Shown one piece after another: positions 28,959-42,109 of a stretch of DNA of 64,000 bases (positions are counted from its first letter, which is position 1; each line of letters opens with the position of its first letter). The notes under the pieces are model-generated. The model searched no databases. It was not told the origin of the DNA and worked only from the letters and a program-made list of their open reading frames with translations. Position numbers and translations under genes: made by a program. This DNA is from Hydrogenispora sp. (GTDB taxonomy: Bacteria; Bacillota; UBA4882; UBA10575). The stretch is taken from NCBI GenBank assembly GCA_012837705.1, contig DUQQ01000083.1, positions 1-64,000 of the forward strand, read 5' to 3'.

Positions 28959-29551
28959 TTTTTACTCTCCTTTCGGGTTTTTTTTATGATAAAGTGCGTA
29001 CAAAGGGCCACGGTGGTTCCGATGAACGAAACGATTAAGATGGGGAGGATCACCACCGATGGTCGGGTGGAACCAGCACGGGAACGTACGGCAATGATGG
29101 TGGAAGGGACGAAGGAGATCCCGCCTAAGATTAAAGCCAAGTACACGGCCATCTCATCGGAGACTTCGCCGGGGGATGGGTTGACCTTTTCCAATTCGTG
29201 CATTGCCTTAATGCCCAGCGGCGTGGCGGCGTGGCTTAAACCAAGCAGATTGGCGGCTAAACTGAGGGTAATCGCGCCGATGGCGGGGCTATCATGCGGG
29301 AGTCGGGGGAAAAGCCGACGGAGGAAGGGATGGAGGGCGCGAGCCAGTCCTTGAGTGATGCCAGCGGCTTCGGCGATCTTTAACAGGCCGGACCAGAAGG
29401 CTAAGAAACCAATGAGACCCAGCGTAAAGCTGACGCTCTCTTCCATGGCGGCAATGAGGGCCAGCGTTGTCTCTTCGACACGTCCGGTCGCCCCGGCAAC
29501 TAAAAAGCCGAGAAAAAAAAGGGCAAACCAGATTTTATTGATGGTGAACAC
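28955..29551 (-). CDS. spmA: Spore maturation protein SpmA
   Basis: MFTINKIWFALFFLGFLVAGATGR, NLLGLSHAATPLGIKAMHELEKVNP; overlaps spmB start. Confidence 0.9.
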   Translation of the reverse strand: MFTINKIWFALFFLGFLVAGATGRVEETTLALIAAMEESVSFTLGLIGFLAFWSGLLKIAEAAGITQGLARALHPFLRRLFPRLPHDSPAIGAITLSLAANLLGLSHAATPLGIKAMHELEKVNPSPGEVSDEMAVYLALILGGISFVPSTIIAVRSRAGSTRPSVVILPILIVSFIGTTVALCTHFIIKKTRKESKK

Positions 29552-29630
29552 CCCCCATAGATCTATATATACTGTGGCTTGGCGGGTTTATGCTTAATAA
29601 ATCGATGGTCTGTGATGGGAGAGAAAGATC

Positions 29631-30590
29631 GTGGGAACCTATTCCCAACGTACAAAGGAAGAGTTGGCAAGGAAATACCCGACGCAAAAATGTTGCGTCA
29701 AAGCCGAGTTGGCCGCGATTGTTCGGGCCAGTGGCAGTCTACATTTACGAGCCAACTACTCCTATGCCGTTACGGTGCTCAGTGAAAGCGCCGCTTTGAT
29801 CCGAAAAACCCACTTACTCCTGAAAAAATATTTTCAGCTGCACGGGCGGATCATCGTCGAAGATACCGGCCGTTTTAACCGGCGCCGCTATCGTTTACAA
29901 CTGATTGGGGCCCGGAACGTCAAGCGCGTCTTGCAGGAGTTGGATATCCTGTCGGCCGGGTTGAACTTGAACAGCGCCATTCCACCTTCGCTCGTCCGGA
30001 CCGATTGCTGTCGGGCGGCTTTTCTCCGGGGGGCTTTTCTGGCCCGCGGTTCGATCACCGATCCCCAAAAGCAAAACTATCACCTGGAGATCACCACGGA
30101 GAATGAGGAGTTTGCCCTCGGTTTGAATTATTTAATGAACCTTTGCGGGTTCCGGGCGGGTACGCACCACCGGAAGGAATATATTGTTTATCTGAAGGGT
30201 GCAGAAACGATCGGGCGCTTTATCAGTTTCATCGGTGCCCACGGCGCCTTTTTGGCCATGGAAGAAGTACGTGTGATTAAAGAGATGCGCAATGAAGTGA
30301 ACCGCTTGGTCAATTGTGAGACGGCTAACTTGGAAAAATCGGTGCGGGCGGGGTTGGAACAGGTAGAGGTGATCAACGAGTTAAAGGCCCGGAAGTTACT
30401 GGATAAACTGCCTGCGAATCTCCAGGAAATCGCGCTCTTGCGCCTGGACCATCCTGAAGCCAGCCTGCGGGAACTGGGCGAGTTGGCCACTCCGCCTCTG
30501 AGTAAATCTGCGGTGAACCACCGGATGCGGAAATTGTTAAAAATTGCCGAAACTTTTGTCGACCAGGAGGAAATGAATTCTCCAGGATGA
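29631..30590 (+). CDS. whiA: WhiA family DNA-binding/sporulation regulator
   Basis: LAGLIDADG-like half with RGAFLARGSITDPQKQNYHLEI, C-terminal HTH SLRELGELATPPLSKSAVNHRMRKL. Confidence 0.93.
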   Translation: MGTYSQRTKEELARKYPTQKCCVKAELAAIVRASGSLHLRANYSYAVTVLSESAALIRKTHLLLKKYFQLHGRIIVEDTGRFNRRRYRLQLIGARNVKRVLQELDILSAGLNLNSAIPPSLVRTDCCRAAFLRGAFLARGSITDPQKQNYHLEITTENEEFALGLNYLMNLCGFRAGTHHRKEYIVYLKGAETIGRFISFIGAHGAFLAMEEVRVIKEMRNEVNRLVNCETANLEKSVRAGLEQVEVINELKARKLLDKLPANLQEIALLRLDHPEASLRELGELATPPLSKSAVNHRMRKLLKIAETFVDQEEMNSPG

Positions 30591-30789
30591 AGCTTTAATT
30601 TTGAACTAAATTGTCCTTAATTCAACCTGAGTTAAACACCATTTCCCGACACTACCTTCTTTTCTCCAAAGGGAAACTCCCACGATTGACGGTCAAGTTG
30701 CAAAAACTGTTATTGATAGTTTTAGCTTGATCGGGAGATAATTCCAGTAGCAATAAAAATCGTGCCCGGCGCAGGGGACGATGGAATAG

Positions 30790-31857
<1,068 letters not shown>

Positions 31858-31893
31858 TATAGCAAAAAATCCGAGAATGAAGCAAGGAGTGGT

Positions 31894-33087
31894 GTGCTGA
31901 TGAAAAAGATGACCATTAAGGATCTGGCGGTTAAAGGAAAACGAGTCTTAGTCCGGGTCGATTTCAACGTACCGGTGGATGACAACGGACAGATCACCGA
32001 TGACCGCCGAATTCAAGCCGCATTGCCGACCATCAATTATCTGGCCGAGCAAGGCGCGAAGGTAGTTTTGGTCTCCCATTTTGGCCGGCCCAAAGGGGTG
32101 GACGACAAATTACGGATGGACACGATCGCCCAAAGGCTGCGGGAACTCAGTGGCCGGAAGGTGATTAAGGTCAACGACTGTATCGGTGAAGAACCGCAAA
32201 AAGCCGTGGCCGAAATGGCGGAAGGCGACATCTTACTCTTGGAGAATGTGCGCTTCTATAAAGAGGAGACCGCGAATGATCCGGAGTTTGCCCGGCAATT
32301 GGCGGCAGTGGCTGATCTTTATGTGAATGACGCGTTTGGGACGGCGCACCGCGCCCACGCTTCGACCGCCGGGGTGACCGCCTACTTGAAACCGGCCGCG
32401 GCGGGCTTCCTGATCGAAAAGGAACTGGAGATTATGGGTAAAGCCATCAGTGACCCTGAAAAGCCCTTTGTGGCCATCTTGGGCGGGGCGAAAGTGGCCG
32501 ATAAATTAGGGGTGATCACCAATCTTCTCAACAAAGTTGATACTTTGATCATCGGTGGCGGAATGGCTTACACCTTCTTAAAGGCGAAAGGTTATGAGAT
32601 TGGTAAATCCTTAGTTGACACCGAAAAAATTGACTTTGCCCGCGATATGATCGCCCAGGCAGAAGCAAAAGGGGTCAACTTGTTGCTTCCGGTGGACGTG
32701 GTCGTGACCGATAACTTCAAAAATCCAACCATGCATAAGACGGTGGCGGCCGACGCGATCCCGGCGGATCTGCAAGGTGTGGATATTGGGCCCGAGACGA
32801 TCAAAGCGTTTGCGGCGGCGATTAAAGCGGCGAAGACAGTGGTCTGGAACGGACCAATGGGGGTCTTTGAGAATCCTGACTTTGCCGTCGGAACCAATGC
32901 GATCGCCGAAGCCATGGCCGAAGCCGACGCGACGACGATCGTCGGTGGCGGGGACTCGGCAGCGGCTGTCGAGCAATTAGGCTATGCCGCGAAGATGACC
33001 CATGTTTCGACCGGTGGCGGAGCCTCCCTGGAGTTCCTGGAAGGGAAAGTGCTTCCGGGTGTAGCGGCCCTGACCGATAAAGAATAA
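31894..33087 (+). CDS. pgk: Phosphoglycerate kinase
   Basis: [43 protein letters not shown] at 31900 also possible. Confidence 0.97.
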   Translation: MLMKKMTIKDLAVKGKRVLVRVDFNVPVDDNGQITDDRRIQAALPTINYLAEQGAKVVLVSHFGRPKGVDDKLRMDTIAQRLRELSGRKVIKVNDCIGEEPQKAVAEMAEGDILLLENVRFYKEETANDPEFARQLAAVADLYVNDAFGTAHRAHASTAGVTAYLKPAAAGFLIEKELEIMGKAISDPEKPFVAILGGAKVADKLGVITNLLNKVDTLIIGGGMAYTFLKAKGYEIGKSLVDTEKIDFARDMIAQAEAKGVNLLLPVDVVVTDNFKNPTMHKTVAADAIPADLQGVDIGPETIKAFAAAIKAAKTVVWNGPMGVFENPDFAVGTNAIAEAMAEADATTIVGGGDSAAAVEQLGYAAKMTHVSTGGGASLEFLEGKVLPGVAALTDKE

Positions 33088-33090
33088 GAG

Positions 33091-33846
33091 GTGGTAACAG
33101 TGAGAAAACCAATTATTGCTGGAAACTGGAAGATGTATAAGACCAATACCGAAGCACAGGCCTTGGTCAATGGGTTGAAAGAGAAAACACTGCCGGAGGC
33201 GGTAGAAGTAGTTCTTTGCCCGCCCTTTACGGCCTTGTCGACCGTTGCGGAGCTCATCAAGGGGACCGCGATTGGCCTGGGTGCCCAGGACCTGTTCTGG
33301 GAGGATGAAGGGGCCTATACCGGGGAAGTGTCACCGGTGATGCTCAAGGAGTTGGGCTGCACCTATGTGATTATCGGCCATTCGGAGCGGCGGCAGTATT
33401 TTGGCGAAACCGACGAAACGGTGAACAAAAAGGTAAAAGCGGCGCTGAGCCACGGCCTAAAACCCATCATTTGCGTAGGTGAAAGTTTACAGCAGCGGGA
33501 AGCGGGCGAAACTAACGCTTTCGTCGCCGGGCAAGTGGAAAAAGCCCTGGACGGTCTGGCACCGGAGAGCATTCCGCAGGTGGTCATCGCCTATGAACCG
33601 ATCTGGGCGATCGGCACCGGCCGTTCCTCCAGTGCTAGCGATGCCAATGAAGTAATCGGCATGATCCGCCAGACGATCGCCAAGAAGTTCGATGCAAACC
33701 TGGCCGCTCAGGTGCGCATCCAGTATGGTGGCAGTGTGAAACCGGGGAACATTAAAGAATTCATGGGCCAAGCGGAGATCGACGGCGCATTGGTCGGTGG
33801 TGCCAGCCTTAAGGCGGAGGACTTCTTTGGGATTATTTCCTACTAA
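33091..33846 (+). CDS. tpiA: Triosephosphate isomerase
   Basis: [39 protein letters not shown] at 33100 likely. Confidence 0.97.
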   Translation: MVTVRKPIIAGNWKMYKTNTEAQALVNGLKEKTLPEAVEVVLCPPFTALSTVAELIKGTAIGLGAQDLFWEDEGAYTGEVSPVMLKELGCTYVIIGHSERRQYFGETDETVNKKVKAALSHGLKPIICVGESLQQREAGETNAFVAGQVEKALDGLAPESIPQVVIAYEPIWAIGTGRSSSASDANEVIGMIRQTIAKKFDANLAAQVRIQYGGSVKPGNIKEFMGQAEIDGALVGGASLKAEDFFGIISY

Positions 33847-33900
33847 CTTGGCGCTGTTTATTTAAAGCAAGTTAGGCAGTGTTGAACGGAGAGATGAAAA

Positions 33901-35451
33901 ATGGAAATTAAAAACAGACCGGTTACGTTGATTATCTTGGACGGTTGGGGCCATAATCCCGAGCCAACCCATAATGCGATTAAAGCGGCCCATACTCCTT
34001 TCCTAGACCGGTTGATGGCAGAAAATCCCCATGCGCTAGTCGAAACCTCCGGCGAGGCTGTTGGTCTACCTGAAGGACAGATGGGCACCTCGGAAGTGGG
34101 ACACCTGAATATCGGGGCCGGGCGGATTGTCTACCAAAGCCTGGTCCGGATCAGTAAAGCGTTGAAGAGCGGAGAAATCAAGGAAAACCCGGTCTTTTCC
34201 GAACTAATCGATTACCTAGTAGCCAACGGTAAACCCCTCCATTTCATGGGGCTTGTCTCCCCCGGCGGCGTCCATAGCCACACCGAGCATTTATACGAAT
34301 TCATCCGGTTGGCGGTGGAGATGGGTGTGAAAGACATTTATGTCCACGCTTTTCTCGATGGACGTGATACCCCACCGGCCAGCGCCAAGGAATATTTGGC
34401 GGAACTTGAGGCGCAGCTGCAAAAGATCGGGACCGGCCGCATTGCGACCGTTGCCGGACGGTACTACGCCATGGACCGGGATAAACGGTGGGACCGGGTG
34501 GAAAAGGCTTATGCTGCCATGGTTGATGGCGAAGGAGAAAAAGCCGCCGATGCCTTGGCTGCGGTGGAAGCTTCCTACCAAAAGGGTGTCCACGATGAGT
34601 TTGTGCTGCCGACAGTGATCGAAAGCGACGGGAAGCCGGTGGCGACGATCCAACCCGGTGACGGAGTGATCTTCTTTAACTTCCGTCCCGACCGGGCCCG
34701 GGAGATCACCAGGGCCTTTGTGGAACAGGACTTTGCTGGTTTTCCCCGGAAAAAAGGCTTTCTCGGGACCCGCTTTGTCTGCTTGACCCAATACGATGAG
34801 GAGCTGGACGTTCCCCTCCTTTTCCCGCCGGAGGAAGCAATGGAAAATATCCTCGGGAAATACCTCAGTGTTTTAGGGCTGAAACAGCTCCGGATCGCGG
34901 AGACCGAGAAATACGCCCATGTGACCTACTTTTTTAATGGTGGGGAAGAGGTTCCCTTCCCGGAGGAAGAGCGGGTGTTGATTCCTTCCCCGAAAGTGGC
35001 CACCTACGACTTGCAGCCGGAGATGAGTGCCGTGGAGGTTACCGACCGGGTCTTAACCGAGATTGCCTCCGACCGTTTTGATGTGATTATTATGAACTAC
35101 GCCAACTGTGATATGGTGGGTCATACCGGAGTCTGGGAGGCGGCAGTGAAAGCGGTGGAGACGATCGATGCTTGCCTGGCGCGGGTCGTACCGGCGATCC
35201 TGGAAAAGGGTGGGGTGGTGCTGATTACGGCCGACCATGGTAACGCTGAGTTGATGGTTAATCCGGAAACGAAGGAACCCTGGACCGCCCACACAACCTT
35301 CCCCACACCGGTCCTCCTCGTTGGTTACGAAGAGAAATGTCGGTTAAAGAACGGAATTTTGGCGGATATTGCCCCGACTGTGCTTGAACTTTTGGGCCTC
35401 GACAAACCGGCGGAGATGACAGGGAATTCCTTAATCGAACGCCTTTCCTAA
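33901..35451 (+). CDS. gpmI: 2,3-bisphosphoglycerate-independent phosphoglycerate mutase
   Basis: LIILDGWGHNPEPTHNAI, QMGTSEVGHLNIGAGR, LITADHGNAELM. Confidence 0.97.
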   Translation: MEIKNRPVTLIILDGWGHNPEPTHNAIKAAHTPFLDRLMAENPHALVETSGEAVGLPEGQMGTSEVGHLNIGAGRIVYQSLVRISKALKSGEIKENPVFSELIDYLVANGKPLHFMGLVSPGGVHSHTEHLYEFIRLAVEMGVKDIYVHAFLDGRDTPPASAKEYLAELEAQLQKIGTGRIATVAGRYYAMDRDKRWDRVEKAYAAMVDGEGEKAADALAAVEASYQKGVHDEFVLPTVIESDGKPVATIQPGDGVIFFNFRPDRAREITRAFVEQDFAGFPRKKGFLGTRFVCLTQYDEELDVPLLFPPEEAMENILGKYLSVLGLKQLRIAETEKYAHVTYFFNGGEEVPFPEEERVLIPSPKVATYDLQPEMSAVEVTDRVLTEIASDRFDVIIMNYANCDMVGHTGVWEAAVKAVETIDACLARVVPAILEKGGVVLITADHGNAELMVNPETKEPWTAHTTFPTPVLLVGYEEKCRLKNGILADIAPTVLELLGLDKPAEMTGNSLIERLS

Positions 35452-35613
35452 GGTCGTCGCCGTGCTGGTTACCGCCAAGTTATTCTTGCCAGCGACATTA
35501 ACTTCACGAAGTTAATTGAATTAAGCCAGGAGGTCGGCAAGCCTCAAAGGCGGACAGCAGTAGGTCATTGGCCGCGGCGTCTAGGCGCCGGGAGAATGAC
35601 AGACTATTATTAG

Positions 35614-36984
<1,371 letters not shown>

Positions 36985-37009
36985 GCGGATAAAAAATGTA
37001 AACGGAAAA

Positions 37010-37045
37010 GGTACGGAAGGTTGGAATAACCCAACCTTCCGTACC
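37010..37045 (+). other. Perfect 15-bp hairpin downstream of eno, no U-tract
   Basis: GGTACGGAAGGTTGG AATAAC CCAACCTTCCGTACC. Confidence 0.85.
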
Positions 37046-37144
37046 GCTGGAAACATCCGTACAAAAAATCTCTGCACAGGCCTTGTTAAGGGTGGACAAC
37101 TTTGATACAATAAAACAATAAGCAACCCAGCAGGGGGTGAAGAT

Positions 37145-37360
37145 GTGAATTTCTTTTCAGTCCTTTTATTAATTGTCTCCTTGGCTTTGATTGTGCTGGT
37201 CACGATTCTACCGAGTAAGGAAGAAGGCCTGGGCGCATTGGGTGGCGGGTCTTCCCGTTTTTTTGGTAAAAACAAAGGATTAGAGGCGCTCCTGACCAAA
37301 ATAACAGCCGGGTTAGGTGTGGCTTTTTTCCTGCTGGCGATCATTGCCAATCTAGTTTAA
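37145..37360 (+). CDS. secG: Preprotein translocase subunit SecG
   Basis: 71 aa, two TM segments, LPSKEEGLGALGGGSSRFFGKNKGLEALLTKITAGLGVAFFLLAI. Confidence 0.92.
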   Translation: MNFFSVLLLIVSLALIVLVTILPSKEEGLGALGGGSSRFFGKNKGLEALLTKITAGLGVAFFLLAIIANLV

Positions 37361-37381
37361 CTCCCGAATGGGAGTTTTTTC
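37361..37381 (+). terminator. Terminator after secG
   Basis: CTCCC gaat GGGAG followed by T6. Confidence 0.8.
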
Positions 37382-37601
37382 GTGTTCCAACTGGGATCTT
37401 TTACTTAAGAAAAAACAGTGTTAAACCGAAGTTATTATTGAGTTGACCTGGACTGTTTCGTCCACCGGGGTATAATACACTTTCCGCCCGAAGAAAGCAG
37501 GATAAAACTACCTTGACGTAGAATAGAGTTATAGTTTAAGGATGTTATAGGTTTCAAAGCTTTAGTTTCGGGAGAGTATTAGGCCATAGGGAGGGATTCC
37601 T

Positions 37602-39077
37602 TTGGAATTTACCAGTATAAAAAAGCGCCTGATGATACGGATCGTTGCATGTTTCGCGGTAGCGCTCCTGCTCAGTAATCTCTTGGGAAATCTAATCTCC
37701 AGCATCTTTTTTCGTATTCTCCTCAATTTGCTGATGGTTGTGGGGTACTATAAATTAGCAGAAGGCTTTTTTAACCAAGGAGTATTAAAACCAGTATACC
37801 AGATCAACAAAGTTGCCGAGGAGGTTGCCGAGAACAACTTCAGTAACGAAGTTGCGATTCTCACCAATGATGAGTTTGCCATCCTCGGCTATAATATCAA
37901 CCGTATGCTGGAAAATCTCCGTCGTATTCTCCAAGAAAACCTGGAAGCGGCGGAAAAATTGACATTGGCAGCCCATGATATGTCAACCATGGCGGAACAG
38001 GCCAATATTTCCTCGCAAGAAGTGACGAACTCAATCGACGTCATTGCGCAGGGTACCGAGGAACAATCCCACCATGTCAAACAATCATCCCTTGCCGCCC
38101 AACAGATGGCCTCAACCGCCCAAGAAGTGGCGGCGGAATCGCAAAAAGCGGCCTCCTTCTCGAGTAAAGCTTCGGAGCGGGCGAAAGCCGGCGGTGAAAT
38201 TATTCAGACCGTGCGCGCTAAAATTCTTCAGGTTAAAGAGACGGTTGACGCCTCGGCCGATACTGTTCGTCGTCTCGGACAACGTTCACAGGAGATTGGA
38301 AAGATCACTGACGTCATCCGGGGGATCTCTCGCCAAACCAACCTTTTGGCATTGAATGCGGCCATTGAAGCCGCCCGGGCCGGGGAACACGGACGCGGTT
38401 TCTCCGTGGTTGCCGATGAAGTTCGGGCGCTGGCCGAACAAACCACCGAATCCACGGGCCAAATTGTCGAAATGATCGATGAGATTCAGAAAGAGACCCA
38501 AGCCGCCGTTGCGGCCATGGAATCCGGGAAAAACGTGGTTGATGAAGGTGCTGCTTTGGCCATCCAAGCGAACGAAGCCTTTACGGCAATCGTTACCGCC
38601 GTTACCGAAACCGTTCAGACGATTCAGGAGATTGCCGCGGCTTCGCAGGAACAGGCGGCCAGTAGTGAAGAGATGACCAGCACGATGACGGGTGTGGAGG
38701 AGATTGCCCAACGCAACGCGACGGCAGCCCAACAAGTGGCGTCTGCAACCGAACAACAAAGAACCGTTATGGAGCAGTTAACGAGGTCTTCCAGCGCCCT
38801 TGTGGAGATGGCGGAGCATTTGACTTCGATGGTTGGCAGATTCAAGGTTGCTTCCGACTTCCAACGGTGCTGGCGGGTTCATGATTGTAACTGGGTTGAT
38901 TGCCCAGCCTACCAAGCGAAAGAGGAGAAATGCTGGTTGATTCCGGACACCTTACAGCGGTGTGGAATCCCCGCCGGTTCCGTCGAAGAAAAACGGGCCA
39001 CGTGTCACCAGTGTGAAGTCTTTAAAATTAACACCTCAATCCGGGAAAGAGAAGAAGGACAACTGGTTGATGTCTAA
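37602..39077 (+). CDS. Methyl-accepting chemotaxis protein with C-terminal Cys/Trp-rich domain
   Basis: [25 protein letters not shown] hairpin tip; C-terminal [26 protein letters not shown]...CHQCEVFK. Confidence 0.93.
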   Translation: MEFTSIKKRLMIRIVACFAVALLLSNLLGNLISSIFFRILLNLLMVVGYYKLAEGFFNQGVLKPVYQINKVAEEVAENNFSNEVAILTNDEFAILGYNINRMLENLRRILQENLEAAEKLTLAAHDMSTMAEQANISSQEVTNSIDVIAQGTEEQSHHVKQSSLAAQQMASTAQEVAAESQKAASFSSKASERAKAGGEIIQTVRAKILQVKETVDASADTVRRLGQRSQEIGKITDVIRGISRQTNLLALNAAIEAARAGEHGRGFSVVADEVRALAEQTTESTGQIVEMIDEIQKETQAAVAAMESGKNVVDEGAALAIQANEAFTAIVTAVTETVQTIQEIAAASQEQAASSEEMTSTMTGVEEIAQRNATAAQQVASATEQQRTVMEQLTRSSSALVEMAEHLTSMVGRFKVASDFQRCWRVHDCNWVDCPAYQAKEEKCWLIPDTLQRCGIPAGSVEEKRATCHQCEVFKINTSIREREEGQLVDV

Positions 39078-39251
39078 GGATTCAAGTAAAATGTTTTTAA
39101 GGAGAAGCCAGTATAATGCTGGCTTCCTCTTATGTCCATTCCCAACAGTACAATTGGGTTAATAAAGGGAGGTGGTGGTTGAGAGGGGTGATTTAGGCTC
39201 AGTTTTCCGGCGCATATTAAATAGAAATAATCCTGAAAGGAGTTGCGTACG

Positions 39252-40451
39252 ATGAATATATTGGTGCTAAATAGCGGTAGTTCATCGCTGAAGTACAAAC
39301 TGTTTTCCACCGTAAAAGAAGAAGTATTAGCCTATGGTTTGGTAGAAAGGATTGGAATGCCGGGGGGACTGGGCAAGATTACCCACCAAGTTCAGCAGAA
39401 TGGTAAGTACGAGGCTGAAGAGGAGATCTCCAACCACCAACAGGGTTTACGTATGATCCTCGAACTGTTAACCGATGAAAAGTGGGGTGTCGTCAATGAC
39501 CTCAAAGCGATCGACGGCATCGGGCACCGCGTTCTGCATGGTGGTGAATACTTTAAGGAGTCGATCTTAGTGACTCCCGATAGTATACAGAAGATGGAGG
39601 AACTGATTGAGCTTGGGCCGTTGCATATGCCCGCCAATATAATGGGGATCAAGGCTTGTGCCGAATTGATGCCTGGTGTTCCCCAAGTCGCGGTCTTTGA
39701 CACGTCTTTCCACCAGACGATGCCGAAGAAGGCCTATCTCTATGCCCTACCCTATGATTTATACGAAAAACACCGGATCCGTCGGTATGGGTTCCACGGA
39801 ACTTCCCACCGTTATGTGTCAAGTCAAGCGGCAAAGGTGCTTGGACAACCTTTGACAAGTTTGAAGATGATCACCGCCCATCTCGGTAACGGGAGTAGTC
39901 TCGCCGCAATCGATGGGGGTAAAGTAATAGATACATCGATGGGTTTAACTCCCCTCGAAGGTTTAGTAATGGGGACCAGATCCGGTGATCTGGATCCGGC
40001 GATTGTACCGCTGATTGGGAGTAAATTAAAGCTCACTCCGGAACAGGCCGATGAGTTTTTAAATAAAAAGAGCGGCTTTGCGGGGATGACCGGTTACTCC
40101 GATATGCGTGATATTCAGCGGGAACGCCAGGCCGGTAATCCGCGTGCCCAGGAAGCCTATGATCTGTTTATTTACCGGATCACGAAGTACATTGGGGCCT
40201 ATACGGCGGCATTAAAAGGCCTAGATGTGCTGGTCTTTACGGCTGGGATTGGTGAAAACGACTGGCAGGCGCGGGCCGACATCTGTCGGGAATTGGAGTT
40301 CTTCGGGGTCAAGCTCGACTACGCCAAAAACGAGCAGCTGCGTGGGGAAGAGACCATCCTAAGCCTTCCCGATTCGAAAGTGAAGGTTCTCTTGATCCCA
40401 ACCAACGAAGAGCTGGTGATTGCACGGGATACGGTGGCTTTGATATCGTAA
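39252..40451 (+). CDS. ackA: Acetate kinase
   Basis: [64 protein letters not shown]. Confidence 0.97.
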   Translation: MNILVLNSGSSSLKYKLFSTVKEEVLAYGLVERIGMPGGLGKITHQVQQNGKYEAEEEISNHQQGLRMILELLTDEKWGVVNDLKAIDGIGHRVLHGGEYFKESILVTPDSIQKMEELIELGPLHMPANIMGIKACAELMPGVPQVAVFDTSFHQTMPKKAYLYALPYDLYEKHRIRRYGFHGTSHRYVSSQAAKVLGQPLTSLKMITAHLGNGSSLAAIDGGKVIDTSMGLTPLEGLVMGTRSGDLDPAIVPLIGSKLKLTPEQADEFLNKKSGFAGMTGYSDMRDIQRERQAGNPRAQEAYDLFIYRITKYIGAYTAALKGLDVLVFTAGIGENDWQARADICRELEFFGVKLDYAKNEQLRGEETILSLPDSKVKVLLIPTNEELVIARDTVALIS

Positions 40452-40473
40452 ACAGCCCGCTCTCTTCTATTTC

Positions 40474-40502
40474 TTGACATCTTCGGCGGACCCGGATATA
40501 AT
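40474..40502 (+). promoter_or_regulatory. Consensus sigma-A promoter for smpB
   Basis: TTGACA - 17 nt - TATAAT. Confidence 0.8.
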
Positions 40503-40533
40503 GGAAAATGACAATTTTGAGGAGTTGGCACTT

Positions 40534-40995
40534 TTGGAGGTCAAAAAAATTGCCACGAATCGTCGGGCCCGACACGATTATTTTATCGAAGAGACCATCG
40601 AAGCAGGAGTGGTTTTAACGGGGACCGAGGTGAAAGCTTTACGGCACGGGAAGGGAAACCTCAATGACAGTTATGCTCAGGTCAAAGCGGAGGAAGTCTT
40701 TCTTTACAACTGCCATATAAGCCCGTATGATTATGGAAACCGGTATAATCATGATCCTTTGCGTCCCCGTAAACTGCTTTTGCATAAAGCGGAGATTCGC
40801 AAGTTGGCGGCGAAAATTAAAGAGAAGGGTTATACCTTAGTGCCGTTAAATTTGTATTTCGACCGGAATAACCGGGTTAAGCTTGAACTGGCGCTGGCCA
40901 GGGGGAAGAAACTCTACGATAAGCGCCATGACATCGCGAAACGGGACGCGGCGCGCGAAGTGGCTCGGGCGTTAAAAGGAAGGCCCGATTATTAA
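40534..40995 (+). CDS. smpB: SsrA-binding protein SmpB
   Basis: [48 protein letters not shown] 40501 overlaps the -10 element; TTG 40534 or ATT 40549 are more plausible starts. Confidence 0.95.
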   Translation: MEVKKIATNRRARHDYFIEETIEAGVVLTGTEVKALRHGKGNLNDSYAQVKAEEVFLYNCHISPYDYGNRYNHDPLRPRKLLLHKAEIRKLAAKIKEKGYTLVPLNLYFDRNNRVKLELALARGKKLYDKRHDIAKRDAAREVARALKGRPDY

Positions 40996-41023
40996 AGTTA
41001 TGTTGATTTTGCCCAGCGGTTAT

Positions 41024-41052
41024 TTGCCAAAACCCTGCGGATCGAGTATAAT
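41024..41052 (+). promoter_or_regulatory. Promoter for ssrA
   Basis: TTGCCA - 17 nt - TATAAT, about 25 nt upstream of the tmRNA 5' end. Confidence 0.7.
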
Positions 41053-41076
41053 GAGGATGTAAACCATCTTCCCGTT

Positions 41077-41427
41077 GGGGGCGACTGGTTTCGACGGGGA
41101 GTATGATGACAGGGGTAGCGGGTCGAGGTGCTGTGGCCTCGTTAAACTGCAGCAAGCACATTAAGTGCCGATAACAATTTAGCTTTAGCTGCTTAATTAA
41201 AAGTAGCCGTCCAATCCGGATTTAACCTGGGAGTCTGGTGCGGGCGTCGCTTAAACCAGGTTGCTCACCGGCCAATTCTCGGAGGCAGGTGCTAAGATCA
41301 TCGAGATAGCCTAAGTCCAGTTTGTCCGTAGACGGGATCACGGTGAAAACTAAAGTACGGACTGCACCCGGAGAGACTCCTGTGGTCATCTTTTCGGACG
41401 GGGGTTCGATTCCCCCCGCCTCCACCA
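41077..41427 (+). ncRNA. ssrA: tmRNA
   Basis: 5' GGGGGCGACTGGTTTCGACGGGG, 3' GGGGGTTCGATTCCCCCCGCCTCCACCA; tag ORF gcaagcacattaagtgccgataacaatttagctttagctgcttaa ending DNNLALAA; directly after smpB. Confidence 0.97.
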
Positions 41428-41569
41428 TAAAATCCACAAGTGCGACTATCTAGGCTACTAGAGAAAGAGTCTACTAGCGAAAAAGTAATATTACCACCAA
41501 CAGGTCATACATATTAACCAGTAGGCTGCGCTCGCAACTAACCGTAGGAAAGGAGACGTTGTGCGGATG

Positions 41570-41758
41570 AACCATAAAATATCTTCGGCGATCGGAGAAA
41601 TGTTAGAAGCCCAGGGCTCCTCCCTGACGGCAGCGGAAGCCATTGCTAAACTAAAAGGAAGTTTTTCCGATGCAGAGTTGGAGGAGTTTTATAAAGCATT
41701 GAATTTTGGCAATCTAGAGCAAGCTGTGGAAGCGCTAATAAAAGACATAAAAGGATAA
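41570..41758 (+). CDS. Small conserved-looking hypothetical protein
   Basis: About 62 aa MNHKISSAIGEMLEAQGSSLTAAEAIAKLKGSFSDAELEEFYKALNFGNLEQAVEALIKDIKG; RBS upstream and a strong terminator directly after the stop. Confidence 0.65.
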   Translation, partial: NHKISSAIGEMLEAQGSSLTAAEAIAKLKGSFSDAELEEFYKALNFGNLEQAVEALIKDIKG

Positions 41759-41780
41759 CCCCGTACGGGGTTGTTTTTTT
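41757..41780 (+). terminator. Terminator
   Basis: AACCCCGTACGGGGTT then G T7. Confidence 0.85.
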
Positions 41781-41825
41781 ACCCTTTTGTTGCTTACGGG
41801 CAAAATGAAGTTAACTGTTTTTTGC

Positions 41826-42019
41826 TATAATAAATGCAGACAAACAAACAACCTTTTTTCATTTTCCTCCTTTTTATTTAGATGGGGTTTGTCCACATAA
41901 CCCGCACTTGCCGAGTAAGCGGGGGCATAAACCCGCTGATGATGTGGAACTTTTACCTTTGCGAAGGCCTTAGGCTCTAAGGCCGGAAAACAAGAAGCGC
42001 CAACGGCGCTTTTTTTTTA
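41826..42019 (+). ncRNA. Candidate stand-alone structured RNA of unknown class (promoter to terminator)
   Basis: Extended -10 TGCTATAAT (TATAAT 41826-41831); multiple nested helices; terminator AGCGCC AAC GGCGCT T9 at 41996-42019; no same-strand ORF downstream. Confidence 0.55.
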
Positions 42020-42025
42020 TGGACT

Positions 42026-42109
42026 GGGAACAATTAAGGAGGAAGAACGTTTTATATGATATCACCTCCTTTTATATATTCCTGTTCCCCTCGGTGAGGG
42101 GATTTTTTT
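42026..42109 (+). other. Structured intergenic element with terminator and anti-SD sequence
   Basis: GGGAACA(42026)/TGTTCCC(42083) and AAGGAGG(42036)/CCTCCTT(42065) nested stems; CCCCTC GGT GAGGGG T7 terminator at 42087-42109. Confidence 0.6.

Noticed and set aside
34291-34791. 166-aa minus-strand ORF opposite gpmI
   Set aside because: Shadow ORF of a highly conserved CDS.
41222-41437. 71-aa minus-strand ORF MDFMVEAGGIEPPSEKMTT...
   Set aside because: Antisense to tmRNA; the GGIEPPSE string is a well-known artefact of translating the T-arm/acceptor region of tRNA-like sequences.
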